From Dokdonella fugitiva (GTDB lineage: Bacteria > Pseudomonadota > Gammaproteobacteria > Xanthomonadales > Rhodanobacteraceae): a stretch of DNA of 64,000 nt. This document shows positions 37,891-46,385 of this stretch, in pieces (position 1 is the first letter of the stretch; every line of letters starts with the position of its first letter). Location: contig NZ_JACGXL010000001.1 in assembly GCF_014138265.1 (NCBI RefSeq), forward strand, positions 1,000,525-1,064,524, in the 5' to 3' direction. Both the position numbers and the translations under genes were made by a program. Below the pieces are notes generated by a model that worked only from the letters and a program-made list of their open reading frames with translations, had not been told where the DNA came from and ran no database searches.

Positions 37891-38748
37891 ATGTCATCAC
37901 GAATCGCCCTGCTCGGCGCACTCTGCGCGATGTTGCCGATCGCATCCCTGCACGCCACGGACACGACCGAGAACCTTCCGCCCCGCTACGACTCGCGCTT
38001 CAACACCGAACGACCGGCGAACCAGCGTTACGCGTCGCCCGAAGACGACGGGCGCCCCGGCGAGAAGTACTACTTCGACGCCGTGCGCGCGGTCACGCGG
38101 AAGGACTTCGGATTCGCGGTCGACATGTACGAAGTGTCGGCGTCGTGGGCGTACAAGCCCGCGCAGTACAACCTCGGCGTGATGTACCTCAAGGGCGAAG
38201 GCGTTCCGGTCGACCGCTCGCGCGCGATGGCGTGGTTCGCGCTCGCCGCCGAGCGCGGCGACACCGGTTACGTGCAGGCGCGTGAACTCCTCTACGCCGA
38301 CCTCGGCAAGGATGAGTTCGCCCACGCGAACGAGATCTGGCGCGAGCTCAAGACCACCTACGGCGACGACGCCGCACTCGCGCGAGCGAAGATGCGCTGG
38401 GCGCACGTGAAGGCCGAGATGACCGGCTCGCGCGTCGGCATGCCCGGCAACCTCAAGGTCGGCGGCGGCAGCAGCGCGGTCAAGCCCGTCGCGGTCGGGC
38501 CGGGCGGGCGCTCGGGCCTCGACGGTTTCGCCACGGCGGCGTTCGGCGTGCTCAAGGGCGGCAGCGAAGACGGCGCGATCGCGTATCGCCAGTTCCGCGA
38601 GAGCAACGACCCGTACGATCCGAAGTTCGAATGGCGCCTCTCGCCGAACGCGACCGGCAGCGTGATCGTGGATCCGCTGCTCCCGGCGACCGCGAAGGGT
38701 GACGCCGCCGCCGATACGACGCCGGCGCAGCAACACCGCTTCTACTGA
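37891..38748 (+). CDS. Secreted SEL1-like repeat protein, second of a tandem pair
   Basis: 285 residues; ATG 37891. The signal peptide ('IALLGALCAMLPIASLHA') differs from that of the first copy, but from 'ENLPPRYDSR' onward the two align without gaps for about 200 residues. Stretches such as 'KPAQYNLGVMYLKGEGVPVD' are identical at protein level and almost identical in DNA. The copies differ in the signal peptide and in the last ~30 residues, which fits duplication followed by divergence of export signal and tail, or gene conversion of the core. Role unknown. Confidence 0.82.
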   Translation: MSSRIALLGALCAMLPIASLHATDTTENLPPRYDSRFNTERPANQRYASPEDDGRPGEKYYFDAVRAVTRKDFGFAVDMYEVSASWAYKPAQYNLGVMYLKGEGVPVDRSRAMAWFALAAERGDTGYVQARELLYADLGKDEFAHANEIWRELKTTYGDDAALARAKMRWAHVKAEMTGSRVGMPGNLKVGGGSSAVKPVAVGPGGRSGLDGFATAAFGVLKGGSEDGAIAYRQFRESNDPYDPKFEWRLSPNATGSVIVDPLLPATAKGDAAADTTPAQQHRFY

Positions 38749-38902
38749 CGCACGCGTCGCGAAGGCGCGGGCCACGGAACGGCCCGCGGCGCATCCGGCA
38801 CGCGCCGGATGCCACCGGATCCCCTGGTCCGGTCCCCGCGGTGCGGCCCCAGGACGGTGCCGCACCGCTTTCCGGGCGCCCAGTGTTCGGCGCACGCCGA
38901 AA

Positions 38903-38931
38903 ACGTCACCGCAGGTTCAAGAAAGCTTCAT
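38903..38931 (+). promoter_or_regulatory. Candidate Pho box upstream of the phosphatase operon
   Basis: Three TCA words at 38906, 38917 and 38928 are spaced exactly 11 bases apart in ACGTCAC-CGCA-GGTTCAA-GAAA-GCTTCAT. Pho boxes are direct repeats of a CTGTCAT-like 7-mer with 11-base period, so this gives three weak half-sites. It lies about 65 bases before the start of a gene followed by alkaline phosphatase, where PhoB control is expected. Half-site matches are partial. Confidence 0.45.
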
Positions 38932-38993
38932 CACGGCTGCCTACCGTGAAGCGCTTTCGACGCGGCATCCCTGTGCCGCCTCCTGGGGACTCC

Positions 38994-39572
38994 ATGCAAC
39001 GCTTCACTCTCGCCCTCGCCGGGCTGCTCGCGCTCATTCCGGCGCCGTTCGCGCACGCCAACGGCGCCACCGGCACGTCCGCGACGACGCACGTGCCGGC
39101 CGCACTCGCGGTGACCCGGCGCCTCGGCGCACCGCCCGCAGGCGTCACCGAACTCAAGTTCGCCGACATGTTCAAGCTGCCGGTCGGTCCGAAGGGCCTC
39201 GAACCGACCGATCGATTGCGCACGCTCGACGGCAAGCGCGTGCGCATCGTCGGCTACATGGTGCAGCAGGAGCTGCCGGTGGCCGGCAGCTTCATGTTGT
39301 CGCCGCTGCCGGCCAGCGCGGGCGACGAAGACGAATCGCTCGCCGACGACCTGCCCGCGAGCACGATCATCGTGCAGCTGCCGAACGGGCCGGGCACGAT
39401 CGTGCCCGACCTGCACGGACTGATCCGCGTGACCGGCGTGCTGCACGTCGGCGCGACCGAAGTCGCGCGCACCGAACGCGTCGCTGCCGCGCGGGTGACG
39501 CTCGATGCGCGCACCGAACGCGCCCTGCTGCGCCTCGCGCGCGAAGCCGCCGCGCGCAAGAAGGCGCGTTGA
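38994..39572 (+). CDS. Exported protein resembling DUF3299
   Basis: Signal peptide 'FTLALAGLLALIPAPFAHA' and a mature part with 'LRTLDGKRVRIVGYMVQQEL' and 'IIVQLPNGPGTIVPDLHGLI', the OB-fold-like pattern seen in DUF3299-type exported proteins. These are small periplasmic proteins of unknown function that often sit with transport or metal genes. 192 residues; ATG 38994 after GGGGACTCC. It lies 65 bases upstream of the alkaline phosphatase gene on the same strand, behind a candidate Pho box, so a role in phosphate scavenging is a reasonable guess. Assignment to the DUF is by eye. Confidence 0.65.
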   Translation: MQRFTLALAGLLALIPAPFAHANGATGTSATTHVPAALAVTRRLGAPPAGVTELKFADMFKLPVGPKGLEPTDRLRTLDGKRVRIVGYMVQQELPVAGSFMLSPLPASAGDEDESLADDLPASTIIVQLPNGPGTIVPDLHGLIRVTGVLHVGATEVARTERVAAARVTLDARTERALLRLAREAAARKKAR

Positions 39573-39637
39573 ACGCCGCCGCCGTCGCGCGGCGGCCGAA
39601 TCGATTCCTCCCTTCGTTCCTTCAGCAGGAGATGTCC

Positions 39638-41716
39638 ATGCACCGCTCACCGCTGTTTCGCCGTCCGCTCGCTGCGGTCATCGGCAATGCGCTCGTCGGC
39701 GCCGCGCTGTTCGGCACCGCACTCGCCGGCCTCGCGTCGCCGGCTTCCGCCGCGACGGTCTCGCGCCTGACGCCGCCGAGCGAGCTGTTCTCGTCCGGCC
39801 AGGCGGCGCCCGTGATCGCGCGCTTCCTGCCCGGCCAGCTGTTCGACCTGCAGGCGACCGTGCGCCCCGACGCCGGGCAGACGGTCACCAACTTCTCGTT
39901 CTACGTCGACGACCAGCCGGTGAGCCAACTCGGCACGCCCGCCGGGCGCGCGCGCACGAGCATCGTCACCGAAACCGGTGACGCCGCGCTTTGCATCGAC
40001 GCGGACTCCGGCAAGACGACCGGCAAATCCGGCTGCAAGCTCGTTGCCGGCCTGCCCGGCAACGCCGCGGTCGTCTCGCAGCGCGCGTACTCGAAAGGCG
40101 CTGCGGGCGTGCACGAGCTCAAGTTCATCGCGCAGATGAGCGACGGTACGCGCGTCAGCGCGATCGGCAACTTCGAGATCATCGGCGTCGACAAGGATGC
40201 CGGCAAGACGGCGAAGAACATCATCGTGTTCCTCGGCGACGGCATGGGTGCGGCGCATCGCACCGCCGCGCGCATCATCGCGAAGGGCTACGCGCAGGGC
40301 AAGGCGAAGGGCCTGCTCACGATGGACACGTTCCCCGACACGGGCATGGTGATGACCGCGTCGCTCAATTCGATCGTCACGGATTCGGCGCCGGGCATGC
40401 AGAACTACGTGACCGGCAACAAGGCCGCGAACAACCAGGAAGGCGTGTTCCCCGACGACACACTCGACGCGTTCGACAACCCGCGCGTGGAATACCTGTC
40501 CGAGTACCTGCACACGCTGCAGGGCAAGTCGCTCGGCGTGGTCACCACCGCCGACGTGTTCGACGCGACGCCGGCATCGATGGCCGTGCACACCTCCGCG
40601 CGCGGCAACGGCACCGGCATCGTCGACCAGTTCCTCGACGATCGCGACCTCACCGGCCTCACGGTGCTCATGGGCGGCGGGCGCAAATGGTTCCTGCCGA
40701 ACGGCGGCGACAGCACGAGTCCGCAACCGGCCAATGGCTCGCAGCGCCGCTCGGCCAACGACTACGTACTGCCGGACGACGTCGTCGCCGGCTGGGGCGC
40801 GAGCCGCGGTGCGCTCGATCCGGCACGCGACCTCATCGCCGACTTCCAGGGCGCGGGCTTCGCCTACGCACCCGACAAGAGTGCGCTCGACGGCCTGTTC
40901 GCACACGGGCGCCCGAAGCAGCTGCTCGGCCTGTTCGCGTACTCGAACATGAACGTCGCCTACGACAAGATCGCGGGCCGCCGCGGCGACGGCACCGTCG
41001 TCGACGCGTTCGGCTTCCCCGACCAGCCGATGCTCGACGAGATGACCGCGCGCGCGCTCGACGTGCTCTCGCAGAACCGCAACGGTTTCGTCGCGCTCAT
41101 CGAAGGCGCCTCGATCGACAAGCAGGCGCACCTCATGGACAGCGATCGCTGGCCGCTCGAGGTGGTCGAGTTCGACCGCGCGATCGCGGTGGCGAAGGCA
41201 TTCGCCGAAGACCATCCCGACACGCTCGTCATCGTCACTGCCGACCACGAGTGCTCGGGTGCCGCGCTGATCGGCGCGTCGACCGCGACCGCCGCATCGC
41301 TCGCCGAGCACCCGGATGCGGGTTCGTCGATCGTCGGCACCTACGATGCGGCGAAGTTCCCGAAGTACGTGCTCGCCGACGACGGCTATCCGCAGTCGAC
41401 CAACATCGACGGCAAGCTGCTGATCGGCTACGGCGCGAACGCCGACCGCTACGAAACCTGGCTGCCGAGCGCATTCCCGACCAAAGACACGCAGCAGCCG
41501 TTCCCGCCTTCGCAGTCGCCGGCCGATCCGAACGTGCGCAACAAGGACGTCGGCCACTTCATCGCGGGCCAGGTGCCGGGTGACCAGGCCGTGCACACGG
41601 CGACCGACATCCCGCTGTCCGCGTACGGGCTCGGTTCGCACCTGTTCCACGGCGTGTTCGACAACACCGACGTGTTCTTCAAGCTCGGCCAGGCCGCGGT
41701 CGGCGGCGCCGACTGA
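39638..41716 (+). CDS. phoA: Secreted alkaline phosphatase (PhoA family)
   Basis: Hydrolyses phosphate monoesters in the periplasm or outside. The active-site set is present: 'FLGDGMG' (Asp about 201, metal), 'VTDSAPGM' with the nucleophile Ser at about 250, 'IEGASIDKQAH' with metal ligands, and 'TADHECSG' (Asp536, His537). 692 residues, longer than E. coli PhoA (~470), because an N-terminal ~150-residue beta domain precedes the catalytic part and there are insertions near 'SNMNVAYDKIAGRRGDGTVV'. Signal peptide of twin-arginine-poor, Sec-like type. ATG 39638 has AGGAG at 7 bases; ATG 39632 is too close. Downstream of a DUF3299-like gene and a candidate Pho box. Confidence 0.93.
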   Translation: MHRSPLFRRPLAAVIGNALVGAALFGTALAGLASPASAATVSRLTPPSELFSSGQAAPVIARFLPGQLFDLQATVRPDAGQTVTNFSFYVDDQPVSQLGTPAGRARTSIVTETGDAALCIDADSGKTTGKSGCKLVAGLPGNAAVVSQRAYSKGAAGVHELKFIAQMSDGTRVSAIGNFEIIGVDKDAGKTAKNIIVFLGDGMGAAHRTAARIIAKGYAQGKAKGLLTMDTFPDTGMVMTASLNSIVTDSAPGMQNYVTGNKAANNQEGVFPDDTLDAFDNPRVEYLSEYLHTLQGKSLGVVTTADVFDATPASMAVHTSARGNGTGIVDQFLDDRDLTGLTVLMGGGRKWFLPNGGDSTSPQPANGSQRRSANDYVLPDDVVAGWGASRGALDPARDLIADFQGAGFAYAPDKSALDGLFAHGRPKQLLGLFAYSNMNVAYDKIAGRRGDGTVVDAFGFPDQPMLDEMTARALDVLSQNRNGFVALIEGASIDKQAHLMDSDRWPLEVVEFDRAIAVAKAFAEDHPDTLVIVTADHECSGAALIGASTATAASLAEHPDAGSSIVGTYDAAKFPKYVLADDGYPQSTNIDGKLLIGYGANADRYETWLPSAFPTKDTQQPFPPSQSPADPNVRNKDVGHFIAGQVPGDQAVHTATDIPLSAYGLGSHLFHGVFDNTDVFFKLGQAAVGGAD

Positions 41717-41896
41717 CACCCGCAGTGCGACCGGAGTGCCGATGGCACTCCGGTTGCATGCTCTTCGCGTTCGTTAAGGGCGCAAATATTTCGTTACGCT
41801 TCAAAATGTTAACGCGCATTTCGTGAGTGACATCACAGGTTCAGCATCGGCTTGCCGACTACGCTCAGGGTCCCCTGAAGCGGAGTGCGCAACACC

Positions 41897-42409
41897 ATGG
41901 CCATCTTCAATCAGCAGCCGTCGGCGAAGAAGGAAACGCCCGCCTTTGCCCCCGAGCCGACGCCTGTCGCGACCAAGGAACCCGCTCCGGTCGTCGACTA
42001 CGCGACGCCGTCGCCGGCGTACCGCGCGGAACGCGTCGAAGCGAAGGAATCGCTGATCGCATCCGACATCACGATCGAAGGCAAGATCGAAGGTTCCGGC
42101 CATGTGCGCATCGCCGGCCGCTTCAAGGGCGACGTCAACGTGCAGGGCGACCTCACGATCGAGAAGGACGCCAAGCTCGCCGGCGGCGTGCGCGCGAAGA
42201 AGGTCATCGTCGCGGGCGAACTCGAAGGCAACATCGACGCGGCCGCGCAGGTCGACCTGCTGCAGACCGGCGTGCTCGTCGGCGACCTCAAGGCCGGCTC
42301 GCTCACCGTCGCCGCGGGTTCGCGCATGCGCGGCCAGGTCGAGTTCGGCTGGGAGGAAAAAGGCTCGTCGAAGACGTCGCGCAACACCACGGAAAACGCC
42401 GCCGCGTGA
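41897..42409 (+). CDS. Bactofilin
   Basis: Bactofilins polymerise into stable filaments through a right-handed beta-helix and organise cell shape, stalks or wall enzymes. The core is clear: 'ASDITIEGKIEGSGHVRIAG', 'FKGDVNVQGDLTIEKDAKLA', 'GGVRAKKVIVAGELEGNI' and 'VDLLQTGVLVGDL'. A Pro-rich N-terminal tail (1-45) and a short C-terminal tail flank it, as usual. 170 residues. The ATG at 41897 follows an AT-rich stretch (41770-41830) that probably holds the promoter. Its stop overlaps the start of a small zinc-ribbon gene, suggesting they work together. Confidence 0.93.
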   Translation: MAIFNQQPSAKKETPAFAPEPTPVATKEPAPVVDYATPSPAYRAERVEAKESLIASDITIEGKIEGSGHVRIAGRFKGDVNVQGDLTIEKDAKLAGGVRAKKVIVAGELEGNIDAAAQVDLLQTGVLVGDLKAGSLTVAAGSRMRGQVEFGWEEKGSSKTSRNTTENAAA

Positions 42410-42765
42410 ATGCGCCCCGACCGCGCGTCACGCGCATCTGTCCGCACTGCAAGGCGACGATCCTCGCCAGCGCCGCGGTCTGTCCGTCGTGCCGGCATCA
42501 CCTGCGCTTCGACCCCGCTGCCGCGGCCGCACGCTCGCAGCACGCGATCTCCGCGCTGCGCGTCGAAGGCACGGTGCGCCAGCCGACCGACACCGAGGCC
42601 TGGGAATATTCGATGGTGCTGTCGATCCGCAACGAACGCGGCGAGGAGATCGACCGCAAGATGATCGGCGTCGGCGCGATGCGTCCGGGCGAACAGCGCA
42701 CATTCGCGCTGGCGGTCGAAATCTACGCCGGCGACGGCGACAGCGGCCCGCCACGGCCGCATTGA
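42406..42765 (+). CDS. Small zinc-ribbon protein coupled to bactofilin
   Basis: 119 residues. The GTG at 42406 overlaps the bactofilin stop (GTGA), which decides the start; a nearby ATG at 42410 is in the wrong frame. The N-terminal zinc ribbon 'ICPHCKATILASAAVCPSC' is followed by a beta-sheet domain ('EAWEYSMVLSIRNERGEEID', 'RPGEQRTFALAVEIY') that looks like a small immunoglobulin-like sandwich. No named family recognised, but bactofilin-adjacent genes of this build occur in Xanthomonadales by my recollection. It may bind or cap bactofilin filaments; that is inference from the coupling only. Confidence 0.75.
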   Translation: MNAPRPRVTRICPHCKATILASAAVCPSCRHHLRFDPAAAAARSQHAISALRVEGTVRQPTDTEAWEYSMVLSIRNERGEEIDRKMIGVGAMRPGEQRTFALAVEIYAGDGDSGPPRPH

Positions 42766-42876
42766 GCGCGCGGCATCGCGGCTGGACCCGCGCTCCCGCG
42801 ATCCGAAGCGCCGGTGGGAGCGGCTTCGGTCGCGTTGCTCCTGCCCTGCGCGGCCGTCGCGCGTTCGCGCGTCGGC

Positions 42877-44226
42877 CTACATCAGCACGAGTTCCTCGGC
42901 CGAGGTCGGATGGATCGCGACGGTGGCGTCGAAGTCGGCCTTGCGCGCGCCCATCTTCACCGCGACGGCGAAGCCCTGCAGGATCTCGTCGGCACCGATG
43001 CCGATCATGTGCAAGCCGACGATGCGTTCGTCCTCGCCGACGCAGACGAGCTTCATGCGCGTCTTCTCGCTGCCGTGGGCGAGCGCGGTGAGCATCGGCC
43101 GGAACTGGTTGCGATAGACCTTCACGGCCGCGTCGCCGTGCAGCGCGCGCGCGGCGTGCTCGGCGAGGCCGACCGTACCGATCGGCGGATGCGAGAACAC
43201 GACGGTCGGCACGTTGGCATAGTCGAGCTTCGCATCCGCCTTGCCGCCGAACACGCGATCGGCGAGGCGACGCGACGCCGCGACGGCGACCGGCGTCAAC
43301 GCGAGGCGGCCGGTCACGTCGCCGACCGCGTGCACGTTCGCGACGTTCGTGTCCTGCCAGTCGTCGGCGACGATGAAGCCCTTCGCGTCGAGCGCGACGC
43401 CGGCACGCTCGAGGTCGAGACCGGACGTGACCGCATGGCGACCGGTCGCCCAGATCAGCTCGTCGAAGCCGTCCGCGACGTCGCCGTCGGCGAACCGCAG
43501 CGCGAAGCCGTCGGCCGTTCGTTCGGCGGCCGCCGTCTTGCGCCCGAACGCGAGCTCGATGCCGCGCGCGCGCATCGCTTCGGCGAGCGCGTCGCCGAGC
43601 TCGTGGTCGAAGGCGCTGAGCAAACGCTCGCCGCGCGCGAACAGGCTGACGTCGCTGCCGAGCGCGCGCAGCACGCCGGCGAGTTCGACCGCGATGTAAC
43701 CGCTGCCGACGATCGCGACGCGACGCGGCGCCGCGCGCAGGGCGAAGAAACCGTCGGAATCGATGCCGAGTTCGCCACCGCGAATCGGCTCGCGCTGCGA
43801 GCGCGCGCCGGTCGCGACGAGCACGTGCCCCGCCTCGAGTTCGCGCGTCGGCGTCGCGATGCGATCGGAGGCGAGGAAGCGGCCTGGCTCGGCGACGAGT
43901 TCGACGCCGACTTCGTCGAAGCGGCGGCGATACGCGGCATGGATGTTGTCGATGTAGGCGCTGCGCCGCGCGACGAAATCGGGCCAGCGCAACGCGCCCG
44001 GCTGCACGTCGAAGCCGACTTCGCGCGCGGTCTTCTGTGCCTCGGCGAGCTCGGCCGCGAACCACATCGCCTTCTTCGGCACGCAACCGACGTTGACGCA
44101 GGTGCCGCCGAGCGCGCCGGGTTCGAGCAGCGCGACTTTCGCACCATGCCGCGCCGAGCGCACCGCCATCGCGATGCCGGCCGAACCCGCGCCGAGCACC
44201 ACCAGATCGTAACGCCCGTTCGCCAT
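42877..44226 (-). CDS. gor: Glutathione-disulfide reductase or related flavoprotein disulfide reductase
   Basis: NADPH-dependent flavoprotein of the pyridine nucleotide-disulfide oxidoreductase class I. Motifs: FAD '[11 protein letters not shown]', redox '[13 protein letters not shown]', NAD(P) '[11 protein letters not shown]', second FAD '[17 protein letters not shown]', and C-terminal catalytic '[10 protein letters not shown]'. The redox motif and the 'HPTSAEE' end fit glutathione reductase (GSSG to 2 GSH). 449 residues, usual length. Single gene on the minus strand between the bactofilin pair and a long repeat-rich gap. Trypanothione- or mycothione-type substrates cannot be excluded without alignment. 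Confidence 0.9.
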   Translation of the reverse strand: MANGRYDLVVLGAGSAGIAMAVRSARHGAKVALLEPGALGGTCVNVGCVPKKAMWFAAELAEAQKTAREVGFDVQPGALRWPDFVARRSAYIDNIHAAYRRRFDEVGVELVAEPGRFLASDRIATPTRELEAGHVLVATGARSQREPIRGGELGIDSDGFFALRAAPRRVAIVGSGYIAVELAGVLRALGSDVSLFARGERLLSAFDHELGDALAEAMRARGIELAFGRKTAAAERTADGFALRFADGDVADGFDELIWATGRHAVTSGLDLERAGVALDAKGFIVADDWQDTNVANVHAVGDVTGRLALTPVAVAASRRLADRVFGGKADAKLDYANVPTVVFSHPPIGTVGLAEHAARALHGDAAVKVYRNQFRPMLTALAHGSEKTRMKLVCVGEDERIVGLHMIGIGADEILQGFAVAVKMGARKADFDATVAIHPTSAEELVLM

Positions 44227-44334
44227 CGCTCTCGCCTCACGCCATCGGAATGCGCACGAACGGTGGGGTCCGTCGTGCCGGTATCAAGGTCCCGACCGCA
44301 CGTTCGGTGCCGCCGCATTGGTCAACACGAGATT

Positions 44335-44544
44335 GAAACGCGAGGGACACCAAGGACACGAAGTAAAGCGGATCGAGGCGCAAAAGAAGAAGAAGAAGGA
44401 AAGAGATCGAAACGCGGAGCACACGGAGGAAAGCCTTCGGAAAAAACTCTTCTCGTCGTTGCACGTCTCCGCATGCTCCGTGCGATCGCTGTTCAGGCTC
44501 CTCAAAAAATGCTCTTGCCCTTCCTTCGTGCCCTTCGTGTTTCA
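44335..44544. repeat. Nested inverted repeat, family C, intergenic
   Basis: An outer pair (GAAACGCGAGGGACACCAAG near 44335 and its imperfect inverse CTTCGTGCCCTTCGTGTTTC near 44525-44543) encloses an inner pair (GAAACGCGGAGCACACGGAG near 44409 and its inverse CGTCTCCGCATGCTCCGTGC near 44463-44482). An A/G-rich AAGAAGAAGAAGG stretch lies between. The inner arms match family C at 19582-19675. It fills most of the 328-base gap between gor and the hydrolase gene; no gene is seen there. Confidence 0.75.
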
Positions 44545-44554
44545 GGCTTCTTCT

Positions 44555-46369
44555 CTATTTTCCACCAACCGAAGACGCCGCCGCGATCGGCACCGTCAAC
44601 GCACTCGGATGCGCCGCATCGTGGTACAGCGTGACCGTGACCTTGCGCGCATCCTTGCCGGATTCCGCGCTGACGACGCCGCCCGCGTTGTAGTTCTTCT
44701 CCGCGTACATCGAGTTCATCGGCGCGATCATGAGGCGCAGGCGGCTGCCCTTGGCGATGCGGCGCGCGACGAAGCTGAAGCGCGAGAAGTCGTAGCGTTC
44801 GATCGCACCGGGCTTCACCGGCTCCGCCTCGCGCAGGCTCTTGCGATAGCGCGCGCGCAGCGAATCGCCCGCGAGATAGACGCTGCTGCCGTCGGCCTTG
44901 ACCTCGCTGACGCCGACCATGATGTCGGTGTCCGGCTGGTCTAGCGAGATCCATGCACCCAGCTTGAAGAAGCCCGCGATGTCGGTGTCCCTGGTGAACA
45001 GCGGCGAGTGGTAGAACAACGCCTTGCCCGAGTAGAGCATCACGCCGCGCTGGTCGACGAGCCCGTTCGGCGAATCCTCCTGTTCCCACTCGGCCGAGCT
45101 CGTGTCGAGCGGGTCGTAGACGTAGCGGTCGGGCTTGCCGCCGCGCGCCTTGTCGCGTCGGAGGTCGCCCGAAGCGAACACGTCGTTCGCGCGCGCATCG
45201 ACCGAGTCGAGATACCAGCTGTCGCCGCGCGCGGTGATCGCGTCGATGCTCGGCGAATAGCGCCATGCTTCCTCACCGGTGACGTACCAGGCGACCTTGT
45301 CCTTGAGGAACTCGGGCTTGCTGCCGCCTTTCATCGTCCAGTCGTACCAGCTCTTGTGCAGGCCATTCATGTCGAGCATCGACGCCGGGCCGAACTTGAG
45401 CCCGCCGACTTCGGCTTTCGGCGTGCGCGTGCCCGCATGGTCCCATGGGCCGATGATCAGGTAATGGCGATCCTTCGCCTGCGCCGAACCGTACTGCATG
45501 TGGTCGCGGTAGAACGCGAGCGCGCCGGGCTGGTCGCCGTCGTATTGGCCGCAGATCGAGAGGATCGGCAGCGACAGCTTCGCGTACTGCTCGGGCGTCG
45601 GGCTGTAACTGTCCCAGTAGGCGTCGAGCGTCGGGTGGTCGAGCCAGGTCTGGAAATGCGGCGACGGGTTGCCGACGTAGCGATCGAGCTCGCGGAACGG
45701 CGCGTGCGCCTCGAACCAGCGGCGGAACTGCGCCGCCCAGAACGTGCCGTCGCCGAAGATGCCTTCCTGCGACGCGCGCCCGCTGACGAGCGTCAGCCAC
45801 TGCGTGTCGTAGGAATAGAACATGTTGTGCTGCATCGGGTAGTCGATGCCCGGCTTCGGCGATGCGACCGGCACGATCGTCGCGAGATGCGGCGGAAACT
45901 CCTTCGCGCTCGCCCACTGGTCGTAGCCTGCGTAGGAGCCACCCCACATCGTCACCTTGCCGTCGCAGTAGGACTGCCCGGCGAGCCATTCGATCACGTC
46001 GTGGCCGTCCTTCGCCTCCTGCAGCAGCGGCGTGAACTCGCCTTCCGAATTACCGCGGCCGCGCACGTCGATGGTGAGGAACACGTAGCCGTGCGCGGCG
46101 AAGTACATGCCGCGCTCGTGGTAGCTCTGCGAGATGTACGGCGTTAGCGTGAACACGCACGGCAGCGGCCCCTTCTGCTCGCGCGGCTTGTACACGGTCG
46201 CGTTGAGGCGGACGCCGTCGCGCAGCGGGATCTTCACGCCCCACTGGAACTCGACCGGATCGCCCTGCGGTGGCGCCTCGTCGGCCTGCGCGGCGGCGAA
46301 GCCGCCGATGGCGAGCGACAGCGCGAGCGCGCGGAGCCAGTGTCGATGCAGCGAGGCGATTCGTTCCAT
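44555..46369 (-). CDS. CocE/NonD family secreted hydrolase (X-Pro/alpha-amino acid ester type)
   Basis: Signal peptide 'ALALSLAIGGFAAAQA'. The alpha/beta-hydrolase core has 'LTPYISQSYHERGMYF', 'IDVRGRGNSEGEF' and nucleophile Ser in 'WGGSYAGYDQW'. 'GQYDGDQPGA' carries the acid and 'IGPWDHAGT' the His. The C-terminal jelly-roll domain ('ISLDQPDTDIMVGVSEVKAD') is typical of CocE/NonD, which includes cocaine esterase, X-Pro dipeptidyl peptidase and alpha-amino acid ester hydrolases. 604 residues. ATG 46369 lies 16 bases after the stop of a D-amino acid dehydrogenase, so they form an operon, suggesting amino-acid-derived amides or esters as substrates. Exact substrate unknown. Confidence 0.9.
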   Translation of the reverse strand: MERIASLHRHWLRALALSLAIGGFAAAQADEAPPQGDPVEFQWGVKIPLRDGVRLNATVYKPREQKGPLPCVFTLTPYISQSYHERGMYFAAHGYVFLTIDVRGRGNSEGEFTPLLQEAKDGHDVIEWLAGQSYCDGKVTMWGGSYAGYDQWASAKEFPPHLATIVPVASPKPGIDYPMQHNMFYSYDTQWLTLVSGRASQEGIFGDGTFWAAQFRRWFEAHAPFRELDRYVGNPSPHFQTWLDHPTLDAYWDSYSPTPEQYAKLSLPILSICGQYDGDQPGALAFYRDHMQYGSAQAKDRHYLIIGPWDHAGTRTPKAEVGGLKFGPASMLDMNGLHKSWYDWTMKGGSKPEFLKDKVAWYVTGEEAWRYSPSIDAITARGDSWYLDSVDARANDVFASGDLRRDKARGGKPDRYVYDPLDTSSAEWEQEDSPNGLVDQRGVMLYSGKALFYHSPLFTRDTDIAGFFKLGAWISLDQPDTDIMVGVSEVKADGSSVYLAGDSLRARYRKSLREAEPVKPGAIERYDFSRFSFVARRIAKGSRLRLMIAPMNSMYAEKNYNAGGVVSAESGKDARKVTVTLYHDAAHPSALTVPIAAASSVGGK

Positions 46370-46385
46370 GCGGGCTCCGTGGAAA

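Noticed and set aside
37044-38748. The two SEL1-like genes as an assembly duplication
   Set aside because: The copies differ clearly in signal peptide, tail and scattered core positions, so they are real separate genes.
44335-44544. An A/G-rich open frame (AAGAAGAAGAAGG) as a short Lys-rich protein gene
   Set aside because: It lies inside a nested inverted repeat, has no convincing start or ribosome binding site, and its translation is only a basic run.
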